NCBI GenBank assembly: GCA_000711775.1
Contig: ARYC01001194.1
Location: 34,028 to 98,027, forward strand
DNA length: 64,000 bases
Direction of reading: 5' to 3'
Source: Oxytricha trifallax
Taxonomy: Eukaryota; Ciliophora; Spirotrichea; Sporadotrichida; Oxytrichidae
The stretch's first letter is position 1; each line of letters begins with the position of its first letter. The translations under genes were made by a program, and so were the position numbers. Of this stretch, positions 1-12,703 are shown piece after piece. The notes beneath the pieces were generated by a model, which saw only the letters and a list, made by a program, of their open reading frames with translations, searched no databases and was not told where the DNA came from.

Positions 1-590
1 CTAAATTTTGATATAAATTACATTATCTAATGTTATTATCTTGATATAAGAATAGCTACATAAAATTACTACATAGTTAATTTATTATAAAAATTAAATT
101 TATATGTCTTAAGAGAGAAAAAATTATCCATAAATAACAAACTAATTTAATATAAAATTATGTATTTATAATAAAATAATATTCTCATGTTTATCATACG
201 ATAAAATTTAGAATTTGATTCTAAAAAGCAAGATTATCTTAATTTTTTAATAATTAATTTTATTTTATTGATTTTTATATTAAGAACTGCCAAAATTAAC
301 TATTTATCTAAAACGCAAAATATCCTTGTTAAAAAATACTTTTTGTAACAATTTTAAGAAATAAAAATTTTATAACTTAAACTAAAAAAAATATTAAGTT
401 AATCATTTTTTCAACAAGATTTTTATATTTTACACTTAAGTAATATGGCTTGAAAATAAAATCAGTCTAGTGGCTAAGACTGAGAAGGGAATTATTGTAT
501 TTTACAAATTGAAATCAATTATAGTCTGTTAAAGTCTCTCTTTTTATCTGAGTAATTCAAATATTAGTATAGAATTAAGCGAGGTAGTCA
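1..590. other. AT-rich germline-limited DNA, no gene seen
   Basis: Very AT-rich sequence with no open frame of coding character even when TAA and TAG are read as glutamine. No telomeric repeat, inverted repeat or pointer-flanked block was recognised. Confidence 0.5.
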
Positions 591-819
591 AAACCCTTTT
601 AAAAATCATTTTGAGCTTTTCTTATCGCTTAGTTGCTACTCATTATTTTCTCTAAATAAATTTATTTTTTTAAAAGAAAATTTATGATTAATTTGATAAA
701 TTATAGTCTAAAGCATTATGCGATTTGTTGAAATCCCCATTTAACTATCGATTATAAGACATTAATATAATTAAGTATACAAAAGTTTCTCTTAGTATTT
801 GGATATAAAATACTTGAGG

Positions 820-1995
820 AGGTATGGATAAGCGGGAAAAGTGTTTAGAAATTCTAACTTGCATATAGAGAAGCTGTACAAACATTTATGTATCTCGTCG
901 ATGTCATTGCTTTATTTATTGCTTAAAATTAACGACTTCATGTGTTTTGGGTATAGAAAGGCGCCTAAGAAGAATCTAAAAGGCTCCTTGAAATTCTCCT
1001 CAATATCTTTATATTATATTTTAAAAATAATATGAGTTAGCACTCAAATATTTTAAATTATTTTATATCTTTGAATTGTTCCATAAACTTTTCTAGGTAG
1101 ATTCCAAAGTCTTATTCAACCTTCAAATAATTAAAATTAGTTTAATAAAAGACATAACATATTTATAGTGATAAGTTTATAAAAAAAGGAATTGAACAGA
1201 TAGCTTTTTCTTCTTTTTAAATTTAATTATTTTTATGTTAGCAATTTGGGAATTTTTTAGTTAAGTTTAATTTATTACTTTCAATGTTAAATTTGAAATC
1301 TGAAAAGCAAATTAAATAAAAAGTCAAATTAACTTTATTATTAATTATATTATGGGAATATTAATAAATCAAGTTATTTAAGTGAGTAAAAGCTAATTTT
1401 TAATTGTATTTTTGAGCATTTTATAGAAGGATTATTATTTAACAAGGCTATAATAGACTATTATTATCAAAATTTAGAAGTTGAAAGTTCAAATTTTATT
1501 CACAATTAAAATCAATTAAATAAACATGAGTTTAAGTGCAATTAAATTATTCCTTCCTCAAAATATTAAGAGTGCAGTAAATTTTAAATATGAGATAATA
1601 TAGAATTACCATATAACGTAATTTTGACTTTTAACAGCTTTTAATATTTCATAATAAACTTTTATATTAATTAAATTAATCAATAATATTTAGCAATATT
1701 TTCACTCTTCAAAGATTATTTCTTACTCACTATACCAAGCGATTTGATGAACTCTTTTCTGAGGGTTTTCCTCATTTATTTAATAAAGTATTAGTATTAA
1801 AAAATTATAATTAGCATATGATTAAAATTACACTCAGACAATAGATTTATTAATATCAAATTTTATTATTTATAAAAATTTGTCTGAGAATAGTTTTGAA
1901 CACTACATCGCATCTTGTTTTCTCCATGATGAAATCTTAGATTTTTAAGGTGGTTCTGCCCCTTCTTTGAATACGATTTATTTTGGCTTAATCTT
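820..1995. pseudogene. Decayed TBE-like transposon remnant, copy A
   Basis: Two coding-like patches are shared with the remnant at 6.4-7.4 kb in the same order. A plus-strand patch at about 830-1000 contains a run around TTGCATATAGA followed by TATCTCGTC. A minus-strand patch at about 1880-1990 reads MEKTRCDVVFKTILRQI when TAA and TAG are glutamine, and copy B has MEKTRGDVVFKTILRQM. Conservation of the minus-strand peptide in two otherwise diverged copies shows it was once a protein-coding mobile element. Assignment to the TBE family is inferred from the C4A4C4 terminus beside copy B. The accessory ORF could be the TBE 22-kDa product, but I cannot confirm that without alignment. Confidence 0.45.
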
Positions 1996-1999
1996 CAGA

Positions 2000-4340
2000 G
2001 AGCTCTTTCTACAGCTGGTTTTCTCTCTCTGACTGATATTTTTAAGTTTCTTGATTTTATTGCAGTCTATAAATTAGTTATGATTTTTAAAAATTATCTT
2101 TTGCAATTTTGACTTGAAAAATTAAACTTTCCAATAAAATTAAATTTAATATAGTGGATGATTGGCGATATATAATATAATGAATCTAATTGATATCTAA
2201 GAATTGATAACTAATTTAAATAATTTTGGTATAAACTGGATATATCTATTTATATATTCTAAATTTATTATTAATAAAATAGGATAAAATTGGGAATTTT
2301 CTAATTTCTATTTAAGTAGTTTGAGAAATTTATCTACTCAAATCAATTTAATTGAAATATATTTTTGGTCCATCAATTAGAATAAAATAAACTATTTAAA
2401 GCTCATAAATAAAGAATTTAAAAATCATTAGTAGCATAGAGTGACTATAATTAGTATCAAAATGATTTATCGCTTAATTCAAACTTCTTACAGAATATTG
2501 ATATTAATTGTAAATAACTGTAAGTAAATTAACCAGAATTTTGATATTATTGAACAATTTTTATAATTATAAAATTTATATCAATTTTTTCTCCAATCTG
2601 ATTTATATTCAGGAAAATAGTTTAAAAAATAAGCCAATTTAATTCATTTATTTAATATTTTAGCAACGATTACTAGGCTTATATAGGTATGGCCTTGATA
2701 AAGTCAGTCTCTTATTTATTTTCGAGTACTACTTCTACAACTGTCCTTTCCAGGATTTAAGTTTCCTTATTTTAAAAAATAATATAAAAATAATCTAAAT
2801 TTAAATATTTTTCAAATCAGATTACTAGTTACCAACTTTAATTTTCTCAATTTTATTTTGCTGTTTGCATTTTCTATGATATTAATCATACATAAAAGTT
2901 TTTTTTGTAAAAACAGTACTTAAATATGAAATTTTATTTATAAAACTGGTTACTTTTCATTATAATTATTATTTTTATGAAATATTTAGTTTCTCTTTGG
3001 GAAGTGACTGATACTTATATTTTCTTAATTTGTTTTGTTTTATCTTGTGATCTGACTGAAGTAGGACTACTCTTGTCCTCAGTTTGCATGGACTCTGGTG
3101 ACAGCACTGAGCAAGAGATATTTTGGTTACTAAGCTCCTCGGATGATATAATTTATTAATCCGGTTTTAAGCTAGTATAATAATTTTCACAATTATTATT
3201 CTAAACTTCATTTTTTGATACTAACTCTTCCAGACTGAATAATAACATAGGTGAAAATTATACTAAATATTTGTCTATTTTACGAAATAATTACCGTAAT
3301 TAGAAATTGACTGGCCTACTCTTCACTTTTCAGACTAGAAGTGAATATTTAAGAATTATAAGAACTTTCAGTTTGAGATTCATTCAGCTCGTTCAGCGAA
3401 TTGTAAAACTTAGATAAATTCTTAGTATACAATTATGAGAAAAAAATAGATATTTCATTGAAAAATACTAAAATTTATTAAAATTTCAATTTTATAATAG
3501 TAGTATTAGATTTGTGAGCAATAAGATTGTTTTTTATTATCAGAGAATCGGTTTTTTAAGATATCAGATCATTGGGAATATTTTAAGTAATTTAAAGCAT
3601 ATAATACAAATTTATTTCGCTCATGGATATTTTAAGAAATGGCTTCGACTTGTTATATATAAATTCAAAATCAATGATTATAAATAGGAATTGCTTTATT
3701 ATAAAATAAATTATTTGAAGTCGAATAAATAAAGAGATGAGGAAGTAATATTGTGGGAATTATTTTAGTTTTTGCAATTAAATTAATAATCAATTTGCTT
3801 TAGTTGTAATTTGCAAAATTTCATATAAATTCAATGAATAGATAAAGTATTCAAAAATCATAGAATGATTGCTATTGTAAATTTGTTTCTATCATCATCC
3901 AAACAAAAAAACAAAGGTTTATTTATTTTTGAAGTAAAATAAATTTGTTTTATCCAGTTTTCTATAATAAATCAGTAATTTTTTTTCAAAAATAGCTAAA
4001 ATTACTTGATACTTAGTAAAATTGTGCTTTCATACAAGTTATTTTGGATAAATAACGCTTATTTTTATTTATATAGGTTATTTAGATCTTCTCAAATATA
4101 GATGTGTCCTCACAATATTAGTTTATAGGTGGCTAAATTTACTTGTTTTAGTTTAATCGACCTCTAAGAATTGATCAATCTCAATGAAATTTTAATATTA
4201 AGGAATTAAATTGATAAATATTAGTAAATTTTCTTTATCATCTTATTGTTAATTTGAAGAATCACTGCTTTCTTTCATATAACTTTAATTAAATAAAAAT
4301 ATGAAATAATGTATTAATTGTTCTATTTAATTAATTGATA
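2000..4340. other. AT-rich intergenic DNA with one coding-like patch
   Basis: Mostly featureless AT-rich sequence. One denser patch at about 2985-3140 reads on the minus strand as a serine- and acid-rich open stretch (contains SSEELSNQNISCSVLSPES) with no recognisable domain. It may be another fragment of a decayed mobile element. Nothing else is supported. Confidence 0.35.
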
Positions 4341-4345
4341 ATACT

Positions 4346-4767
4346 AATTAAGGGGGGGAAGTTTCCTGCCCCAAAATTTTATATGCACTCAAGGGGGTAA
4401 GTTTTCTGCCCCCAAAAAGGTAGTTTCCTGCCTCATACATAAAAATATGTAATTTTTATAATTTTCAAAGAATATTTATCATAAATTATGATATAGTTAT
4501 TTTTAATTTAGCTTCAAATATCATTTCTACCTTGATAATGAATTTACATTTCCCTGAACATCTCATTAATTATTAATAAAAAATAATTATTTAAGCATTG
4601 TTTTTAATATATAATTTGATAAAGAATAATTATGTACCTTGAAAAATACATATTAATAAAAGTTGTTTAGTACATGGTTATGGTAATTGAAATTTATTTG
4701 TTTCTAATATTTTATTGCCAAACAATATAAAATTTAATGTTGGGGGCAGGAAACTTCCCCCCTAATT
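4346..4767. mobile_element. G-rich-ended inverted-repeat element, copy a
   Basis: The left end reads AATTAAGGGGGGGAAGTTTC followed by CTGCCCC. The right end is its near-perfect inverse, GGGGGCAGGAAACTTCCCCC followed by CTAATTAAT. The body of about 420 bp is AT-rich and has no ORF, so this is a non-autonomous element. Extra internal copies of the AAGTTTCCTGCC motif occur at about 4394-4430. Related ends occur at 36.1/36.9 kb, 39.2 kb and 61.8 kb. The flanking AATTAA may be a target duplication. Confidence 0.7.
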
Positions 4768-4769
4768 AA

Positions 4770-6420
4770 TATTTCGTAATTAATATTATCGGGAAATTCA
4801 ATCATAGTTAAACTTTGATCATTTTTAACTTTGTTAGCATTAGTTGGAGTGTTTTCATATAAAAATTATATAAAACTCATGTTTAATATATATGGTATTT
4901 TTAATTTTAAGTAAAATTTTATCATGGCTTTCTGTGAGGTCAATTTTGTAGTTGAAGGGGTCTGGGATATTTAGATAAGAATTGTTGTTAAAATAATTAT
5001 CCAAGTGTTCTAGTTAAGGAAATATAATAATTTATATAATGAAATACAGTCTTATAATCTGATGACGACATGCTAAATTTAAATTATATAAATTTAAAGT
5101 AAACTTAAATGTTAAAATTATTAAGTTTTTAAAATGCGTTAATAGGTATATTCGTTTTGGTAGGTTTATATTTTAAATACTGATAAAATAGAATTAAAAT
5201 TGAAAGAATATCTAAATAAACTACTATAGTTAGTATTTGTGACAGTCTACTTTTTCAAATCTTAAATAAAGTCCATATTAGATATCGCTTATGGGAATCC
5301 TATATACCGCAACTCTATAGTGGGATAATTTAATTTTATTGGCTTGAGAATTTTAATATAGTTTACATGATTGATTAGTTTTAAAGGTGGGATAGAATAG
5401 TACTACTTTTAGCAATATATCGTAAAAGTAAAAATATTATTTAAGTTTAGACGAAATAAGTTTGCTATAAAATATAATTTCATCAGTTTATTTAATTTTA
5501 AAATCTACAAATATTTTGTTTTTAGAGAATATTAACTATATCCTAAAAGCAAAATTTTATGAATTAAACTAGAGTCATCAAATTAATTAATATTTTCTTC
5601 ATAATTATTACTTTAATTTACAAACCAGAAGTTTTATTACTTAAAATTAAAGAAATTAATTATAATATTCATTATAAACATTAAAAATTTATATAATCCA
5701 TTAAAATAATGTATAAATTATAAAAAATTTTCTCATAAATATTTAAATTCAATTATATAAATTGTTTTTCTTGTGCATAATTATATTTCAATTGATTTTT
5801 AAAATAAATTCTTTTTTTATTTGTGTTAGAAAAATTAAATATACTTTTCGTGATTTAGAGAAATTTTAACTAATTATAATTTTATTTAATATAAAGAATT
5901 ATTTATATTATAATCTATGTGTAAATTTAATAATTTATATATGATTTGAACATATCTAAGTTAACAATATTATAATAACAGACAGCGCTGGCAACTAATG
6001 CCAGTTATATTTTATATAAGGCTACTTTCAAGATTTGAATCTTATTTATTTTCTTATGTAGATGTGAATAAATATTTATAGTAATAAAGTATTTTCTATT
6101 TATTTTTATGAATATATTAAACATATTAGTCTTGTAATCATTATTAAGAAATTTATAATTCAACTTTTATCTTATTTTTAACTGTTTAATAATGATTTAA
6201 TTACTTAGTTAATTGTAATTAAAAATTATTAATCATTAAAAACTCAAAACCTTAATAACATTATTGAAGATATTCAAACTTTGAAAAAATTCAAAACTTT
6301 GTTATTTTATAAATAAGTCAATAAAAATTATAAATAAATATCAAGAGATTTTGGCTTTTGATTATTAGGTATAGTATTGGAGTAAATAGCTGAAGCCCTG
6401 GTTAAAATCAGACTTTGCAT
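4770..6420. other. AT-rich intergenic DNA, nothing recognised
   Basis: No coding-like frame, repeat or structured element was recognised in about 1.65 kb of AT-rich sequence. Confidence 0.4.
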
Positions 6421-6421
6421 T

Positions 6422-7360
6422 GAAACCCCAAAACCCCTTGATATTATTCTTTGAATTATTTAATTAAACTTGAATCCACTATTTGCATATATTATACTTC
6501 ATTATATTTAGAGGTAAATCATATATTATACTCTTTAACATGATCTTTTAAATAGCATTGCTTTTTTGAATAAAACATAGTAAATATATACAAGTTATTA
6601 AAGATTATTTTATCAATTTACAACAAAAAATGATGTTTAATTACTCATAGTTTAATTAGTTCTCATGACTTTATCTTTGAAGCTTTTGATAAAGAAAGAG
6701 AGGACTAATGAATAGGCGGGGTAGGAGCTTAGGTAGTCAAGTTTGCATATAGAAAAACTATAAAGCGAGTTATGGATCTCGTCTATCTACCTTTGTTTAG
6801 TGTTACTTTGAACTAGTTTCTTCATTTGTTTAGGGTACAAAAAGGCTCCCAGGAAAAATTCAAGATCATCCTATTAAGTTTGAGTCTAAAAATGTTTTTG
6901 AAATAGAATAGGTAAAATAATAAGACATTTAAGCAGATTGATTTTCATATATTTAGATAATTTTAAGGCTACTTTTTGACTTGGAACTTCAAAGAGACGT
7001 ATTTGTTAAGCATTTCGAAGAGTGGATCTTAGCAAGCTTTTTGAGAAAACTTACACTTCATGTATTATAAAATTTCAAGTAATAATAAATTCAAGAATTG
7101 ATTCTAAAAATTATAACTGAAGTAATTTTAATCCAGATTATACTATCAAAATATAAAGTAAAATCTTTAATTTAAACAATAGTTTGTGCATTTGTTGAAG
7201 TCGTCGGAGAGAGATTTTCTCATTTGTCGAAGAATAGTTTTAAACACAACATCTCCGCGTGTTTTTTCCATTTTAAATTCAGCGGTTTTGAGTTGGCTGC
7301 GGCATTTTTTCTTGTCATAATCAACAGTTAAAGCTTTATCTAATTTTAATTCGTTTTGAG
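6422..7360. mobile_element. TBE-like transposon remnant, copy B, with telomere-like terminus
   Basis: The left boundary carries AAACCCCAAAACCCCTT, almost identical to the TBE terminus at 62788. Inside, a plus-strand patch at about 6700-6890 matches copy A at 830-1000. A minus-strand open stretch at about 7183-7323 contains FKMEKTRGDVVFKTILRQM, preceded by a lysine-rich region. The element is much shorter than an intact TBE (about 4 kb in Oxytricha) and shows no transposase, so it is an internally deleted or decayed copy. The 5' telomere-like end and the shared peptide are seen directly; the family name is inferred. Confidence 0.6.
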
Positions 7361-7692
7361 AATAAAGAATAAAATATATAAATTATAGGGGTTATACTTT
7401 ATCATCATTTAATAGTTTTGTATTAATTTATTAAAATAATTAATGATTTTTGGTAAAATAATTTTTTTAAAGAAAAAGTATGGATAGGTATGATTATTTA
7501 TTGGATAAATAAATTACTGAGTAAAAATAATAAATGCATTTCAATATTCCCAAAATTATTATCGTTGTGGGAAAGATCTTCGTTTAAATTTTAGGCAATT
7601 CTTTATTATGAAATTTACTTTTTCTAGGGAAAAATTCAATTAAAATAATGATTGGTAAATTTATAGTTTAATTGAGCCAGTGATGAAAATTA

Positions 7693-9588
7693 ATGTCGTT
7701 CTCCCCGACACACCCTACGCCTCCCCTACCCCTAGCGAGCCTTACACCCCTACCCCCCTACGGCACCCTACCCGCACCCGCTACCCCTCCCCCTACCCCC
7801 CCCATAAAATATGCCATTTCATATGAAAAAATTTACTCCCACAGCCTGAATCGAATTCCTTCGTGACATCTCGACTTCATGACCATTTATACATACAAAA
7901 AATAACATAAATTTTCAAAATCTTTTCTCCAACTATAAGTTACAAATACGATATAATTTTTTATTTTTGATAAGTTTTACTTTGCCCACCGACTTTTTCA
8001 CCCATACTCCTATTGGAAAAATATATATTATTAAATTTCTATATAAAAAAAATAAATTATTTTTATTGACATAACATACATAATTTAATTTAAAAAAAAT
8101 TAATCTCTTACATCACCGTCATTCAGCATATTTCCAAAAAGTAGCATGATTAATTTTATATTTTTTATTTTTTCAATTTTATTCTGGCTTATTTACATTT
8201 TTATTAATAAATCATAAGTTTGTTAAAATTACAATTTACTTTATTTCAAATTCTGTAAAAAAAAATAGATCGTCTTTGAGTAAACTTTCAACTCAAATTA
8301 ATCTAAAGTTAGATCACATTAAGAAAAACAATTATTTTATAAATCTCTTACTTTTAATTCATACATTAATATTTGTAAATTTATTTTAATTATTCTTAAT
8401 ATTTTAATAGTTGATTTATTAAATTAAGTTTCTTTCAATTTTAGTTGGTTAAGATGTATAAAGTAAAAAGAATTAAAAGTCAAAGCATAATCCATTAAAC
8501 CTTTAAATTTTCTCCATTTATATTCAATCACTTAAATGCTAAATATTATTTTATTTATCTTGAACTTATTGTAGTACTAATAAGTAAAGTAAAAAACTTA
8601 AAACTAATGTTATTTTAATTTAACAGTACTTCATTCTTTAAGCATAATAAAAATCAATTCAGTTCGTAAATTTTATTTATTATTTTTTATCATAATATAT
8701 CAATCATTAAAGATCAGGTTAAACAAAGTATTTTTTTCCTCTTCAGTTTAATACTATAGTGAAAACGAGAATTTTTGGAACAGGTATGACAATAATTCCA
8801 AAAGGATCTAGATTAATTCTCTCTGGCATAGAAACAAAACTCTTTATTGGCTCGTAAGATGCTTATTGTCCATTAATTTTATTAACGTGCTATTTTTTGG
8901 TACCCTATTTTTCTAAGATGAGTTAGCGTTAGTTCAATTTGGGCATTGAACTTCTTGAGCCAGCTGATGCTAGAGGGCACGAGGAGGACAATAGGTTGTT
9001 GCAGCACCCAAAACCTTTGTTCAACCTGATCATTACTAGAATATTATCAAAAAATTATTGCTATTTATTAATAAAGTAAATTGTAATTTTAACAAACTTA
9101 TGATTTATTAATAAAAATGTAAATAAGCCAGAATAAAATTGAAAAAATAAAAAATATAAAATTAATCATGCTACTTTTTGGAAATATGCTGAATGACGGT
9201 GATGTAAGAGATTAATTTTTTTTAAATTATTATGTATGTTTTGTCAATAAAAATAAGTTATTTTTTTTATATAGAAATTTAATAATATATATTTTTCCAA
9301 TAGGAGTATGTGTGAAAAAGTCGGTGGACAAAGTAAAACTTATCAAAAATAAAAAATTATATCGTATTTGTAACTTATAGTTGGAGAAAAGATTTTGAAA
9401 ATTTTATGTTATTTTTTGTATGTATAAATGGTCATGAAGTCGAGATGTCACGAAGGAATTCGATTCAGGCTGTGGGAGTCAATTTTTTCATATAAAATGG
9501 CATATTTTATGGGGGTGGGTAGGGGTAGGGGGTAGGGTGTAGAGGCTCGCTGTAGGGGTAGGGGGGGGTAGGGGTTGTCGGAGAACAT
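7693..9588. mobile_element. 1.9-kb long palindromic element with C-rich ends
   Basis: Left arm (about 7693-8247) and right arm (about 9066-9588) are near-perfect inverse copies of roughly 530-555 bp. Landmarks are the mirrored CACAGCCTGAATCGAATTCC and the C/T-rich run with repeated CCCCTACCCC. The ends match through GTTCTCC..GACA. The loop of about 820 bp (8248-9065) is less AT-rich at 8750-9030 and has a minus-strand open stretch with no domain I recognise. Long terminal inverted repeats suggest a foldback DNA transposon. The arms resemble the palindrome at 36.25-36.72 kb around CTCCTATTGGAAAAATAT. Confidence 0.75.
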
Positions 9589-9599
9589 TATGTCATTGA

Positions 9600-10341
9600 A
9601 TTTTTACATTAATAAATACTAAACTTAACTTTAGCTAAAAATTCTTTTTTTCTAGTAATTTTTGGATTTAGGATTGTGCTCAGATCTTTGATATTAATAT
9701 AATTCATTATTTTGTAAACTTCATTTAAATTTTCCTAGCTTAATTTAACAATTATGAATAAGTTTTAATTTTATTTTCAAAATTATAATAATTTGATTAA
9801 TACTATTACCTTGTGCTTATCTATCCATTTTATAAATTTGAAAAATCAATAATTAGTAAAAGATTTTAAACATAATTATATTTTATGAAGATGATAGCAC
9901 TAAGGGCTTTTAATGATTTAATTAGTCAGTTTATTTAATTAGAATGCCTTGTTATATTTAATATTAAGAGTTCCAATTTTAGTGTACTTATACACTCATT
10001 TCATTTTCATTTTTTACCTCGCAAATATATTTGTAATAAAATTAAATATATACAAATATAAGTTTGAAGAGTTTTGCCTGTATCAAGTCCTTCATAAACA
10101 AAAAAGAATCTCTATAAGAATAAAATAATAATTAATTATGAATGAAATATTTGACAAGAGAGGTTATGAAATGAAAATATTTAATAGTTTAAATCTTATT
10201 TTTTTAAATATTTTTTATTAAAAATGTTTACTAGGTAGTTTAGTGGGCTTCAAACTTTTTAAGCATAGCAAGAGAATCTTATTCAGAAGGGCTTTCGTTT
10301 TAAGACTTCAATTGCGAGTTCTAAATATTAATTAAGTAAAA
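9600..10341. other. AT-rich intergenic DNA, nothing recognised
   Basis: No supportable gene or repeat between the long palindrome and the first TTGTAGG foldback element. Confidence 0.4.
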
Positions 10342-10747
10342 TTGTAGGAACACATTTAAATATGGAAAATTGATTTAAATTAATAATTATATGAACATAA
10401 TCCTTGGCATTTAACTTTCTTAAAACATTGGCAATATGGTACTTGTTCAATTAAGAATTCAAAATTAACTGGACTTTACAATTGACTGTAACCCTCTATA
10501 ACATCCATGGAGCGAAATAACTTAAGTTTAATTTAAGCATTAAAATCAACTTAACAAATCACCAAAAATTAAAATCAATTTATCTCACTCCATGAATGCG
10601 ATAGAAGACTACCACCAATAGTAAAATCCAAATACTCTTTCGAACAAGTACCATATTGTCAAGGTTTCCAGAAAGTTAACTGCCACGAATTATATTTATT
10701 TAATTATTAATTTTGATTAATTTTCCAAACTCAAATGTATTCTACAA
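10342..10747. mobile_element. TTGTAGG foldback MITE, copy 1
   Basis: Starts TTGTAGGAACACATTT and ends with the inverse AAATGTATTCTACAA. Most of the element is an imperfect hairpin: left-arm CAATATGGTACTTGTTC mirrors right-arm GAACAAGTACCATATTG. About 406 bp with no ORF. It belongs with copy 5 in the subfamily marked by GGTACTTGTTC. Confidence 0.8.
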
Positions 10748-10749
10748 TA

Positions 10750-11482
10750 ATAATGATAGACTGATTAAATTTTATTATTTAATTTTCCAATCAAGATCCG
10801 AATCTCCTTTAAATTAAGTTTTTGCTCTTGTTTCCCCAGTGATTTGATCTTTGTGGATATATTATGGAGTTGAGCAGTGAACTTGAGCAGCTAATTCTGT
10901 CTCGGTAAAATCAGATGGAGATCTTGATCTTTGACAAATCTCTTTTTGAGACTAACTGCTCTCTTATATCATTGTTTATAAATTAATACGCGATTATTTT
11001 TCAACATATCACTATTTATTACAGAATTTAAACATTTAATAAAGTGGCAATTACAATCACCTAATAATTTATTAAATAAGTATTGAATTCGGATTGCTAA
11101 CTAATATGATTTTAATTAATAATATAAGAATCATCTATTTATTATGTTATTTATATATAAGTACTCTTAGTCAAGTGATGAAGAGGTTTAGTCAATATTT
11201 TGATCCTTATTATCAAAGCCATCAAATCCAAGCTTCATACAAGCGTTTGAGAAATTAATATCTAAGTCATATTACATTTCGTCATTATATTTCCCCATTA
11301 ATAATTGAGAAAAAATTAAGAATCAAATTTAAATGATGAAAGCAATTATTTTAAATATTTTTAAAATTTAACTCATTTTGTATTTTAATTTACTATCAAA
11401 ATTTACCCAGATATATGAAATAGATTTGATAAAAATTTTGGATATTTCTAATAAAAAGATTTTATAATTCTTTTCATAAAAT

Positions 11483-11552
<70 letters not shown>

Positions 11553-12280
11553 TTAATAGTTATTTATCGGGACATTTGAATTTTTTCGTGAAATATATAT
11601 TCTCAATATTCTATAAATCATTATTTTTTAATAAAAAATTAATTGTTAAATATGTATATTTCTTAATTAAATATTACATAGTTGGGTTTTATCTTTTATT
11701 TTTATAAATTTCTAATAATTAAATAACATAGAATTTAATCGCTTCATCAAATAAATTGCATTAAAATATTATAAAGGAAATTTGAGTATTCGAAGTGATT
11801 GTTAGAAAACATGCTGGAAGATCCTAGAAATTTAATATTTAGAGGCGACTGCTCGTATAATATCTATTATAAACTTTATAAATAAAATATCTTTATATAG
11901 ATATTCAAATTTCCTTAATTTATTTCAAATTAAATTATTAATTAAGAGTTCGAATTTTATTTTATTTTTCTCCAAATTTTCATTATAAAATTAAAAATGA
12001 TAGTGATTTATAATTTTTATTTTTCAATTATTATATTTTCCCAATTATTAATTTGGATATTAAGCAATCTAAATTTAAATAACAAAGTAATATATTAAAT
12101 TAAATCTATGCTTCAGAACTGAGAAACAAGTCTTCAGGAATTTGCCAATTGTTAAGTGCTTGTGATAATTTATTTTCTTATATGTTTGTACTGTTTTGCA
12201 TTTCAAATTCTTGTTTAAATTATATATTTATTTGATAATATAATTAAGTTTCGTTGTGTAAGTAATAAGTAGTAGTTAAT
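10750..12280. other. AT-rich intergenic DNA containing an (AT)n tract
   Basis: No gene seen. The only notable feature is a perfect TA/AT dinucleotide tract at about 11485-11550. Frames through it are artefacts of the repeat. Confidence 0.5.
11485..11550. repeat. (AT)n microsatellite
   Basis: About 66 bp of uninterrupted alternating A and T. Any apparent tyrosine/isoleucine-repeat peptide here comes from the repeat and is not a gene. Confidence 0.95.
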
Positions 12281-12282
12281 TA

Positions 12283-12701
12283 TTGTAGGGATACATTCGA
12301 TTTGAGAAAATGAATTAAAATTAATTCAATTAAATATTAAAATCATGACAGTAATGAAATCCAAAGTAACTTAAAATTCAAATCTGAGTCGATTCTACGG
12401 TATATCCCGCAATTTAAGCTGGACTTTACAATTTGTAATATTCCTGAATCATCCCAGGAAGCGAGATATTTTGATTTTGAGCTTAACTCAAAAAAATATT
12501 AAAAGAAGTTTTTCTCGCTTGGGAGAAGAGATAAATTCATTATAGCATTAACAACCACCTTCTTATTTTTAATGCGCTATCCAAAGAGTATAATATTGTC
12601 AAGGTTTGGAGACATTTTCAAAAATATAACTGAAGGCAATTAATAATTAATTAATTTTATTTTTTTTAATTTATTTTCCCAAAAATAATATATTTCTACA
12701 A
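12283..12701. mobile_element. TTGTAGG foldback MITE, copy 2
   Basis: TTGTAGGGATACATTCGATTT at the left and its inverse ending CTACAA at the right, flanked by TA on both sides (12281-12282 and 12702-12703). About 419 bp, no ORF. The TA target duplication is the signature of Tc1/mariner-type insertion. The arms carry a diverged version of the family hairpin. Confidence 0.75.
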
Positions 12702-12703
12702 TA

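Noticed and set aside
841-1035. Plus-strand ORF of 64 codons
   Set aside because: Shares sequence with 6700-6890 only as part of a decayed element; the frame is not kept between the two copies, so it is not called as a gene.
11368-11553. Open frame on the minus strand with a tyrosine-isoleucine repeat
   Set aside because: It is produced by the (AT)n microsatellite and has no coding character outside the repeat.
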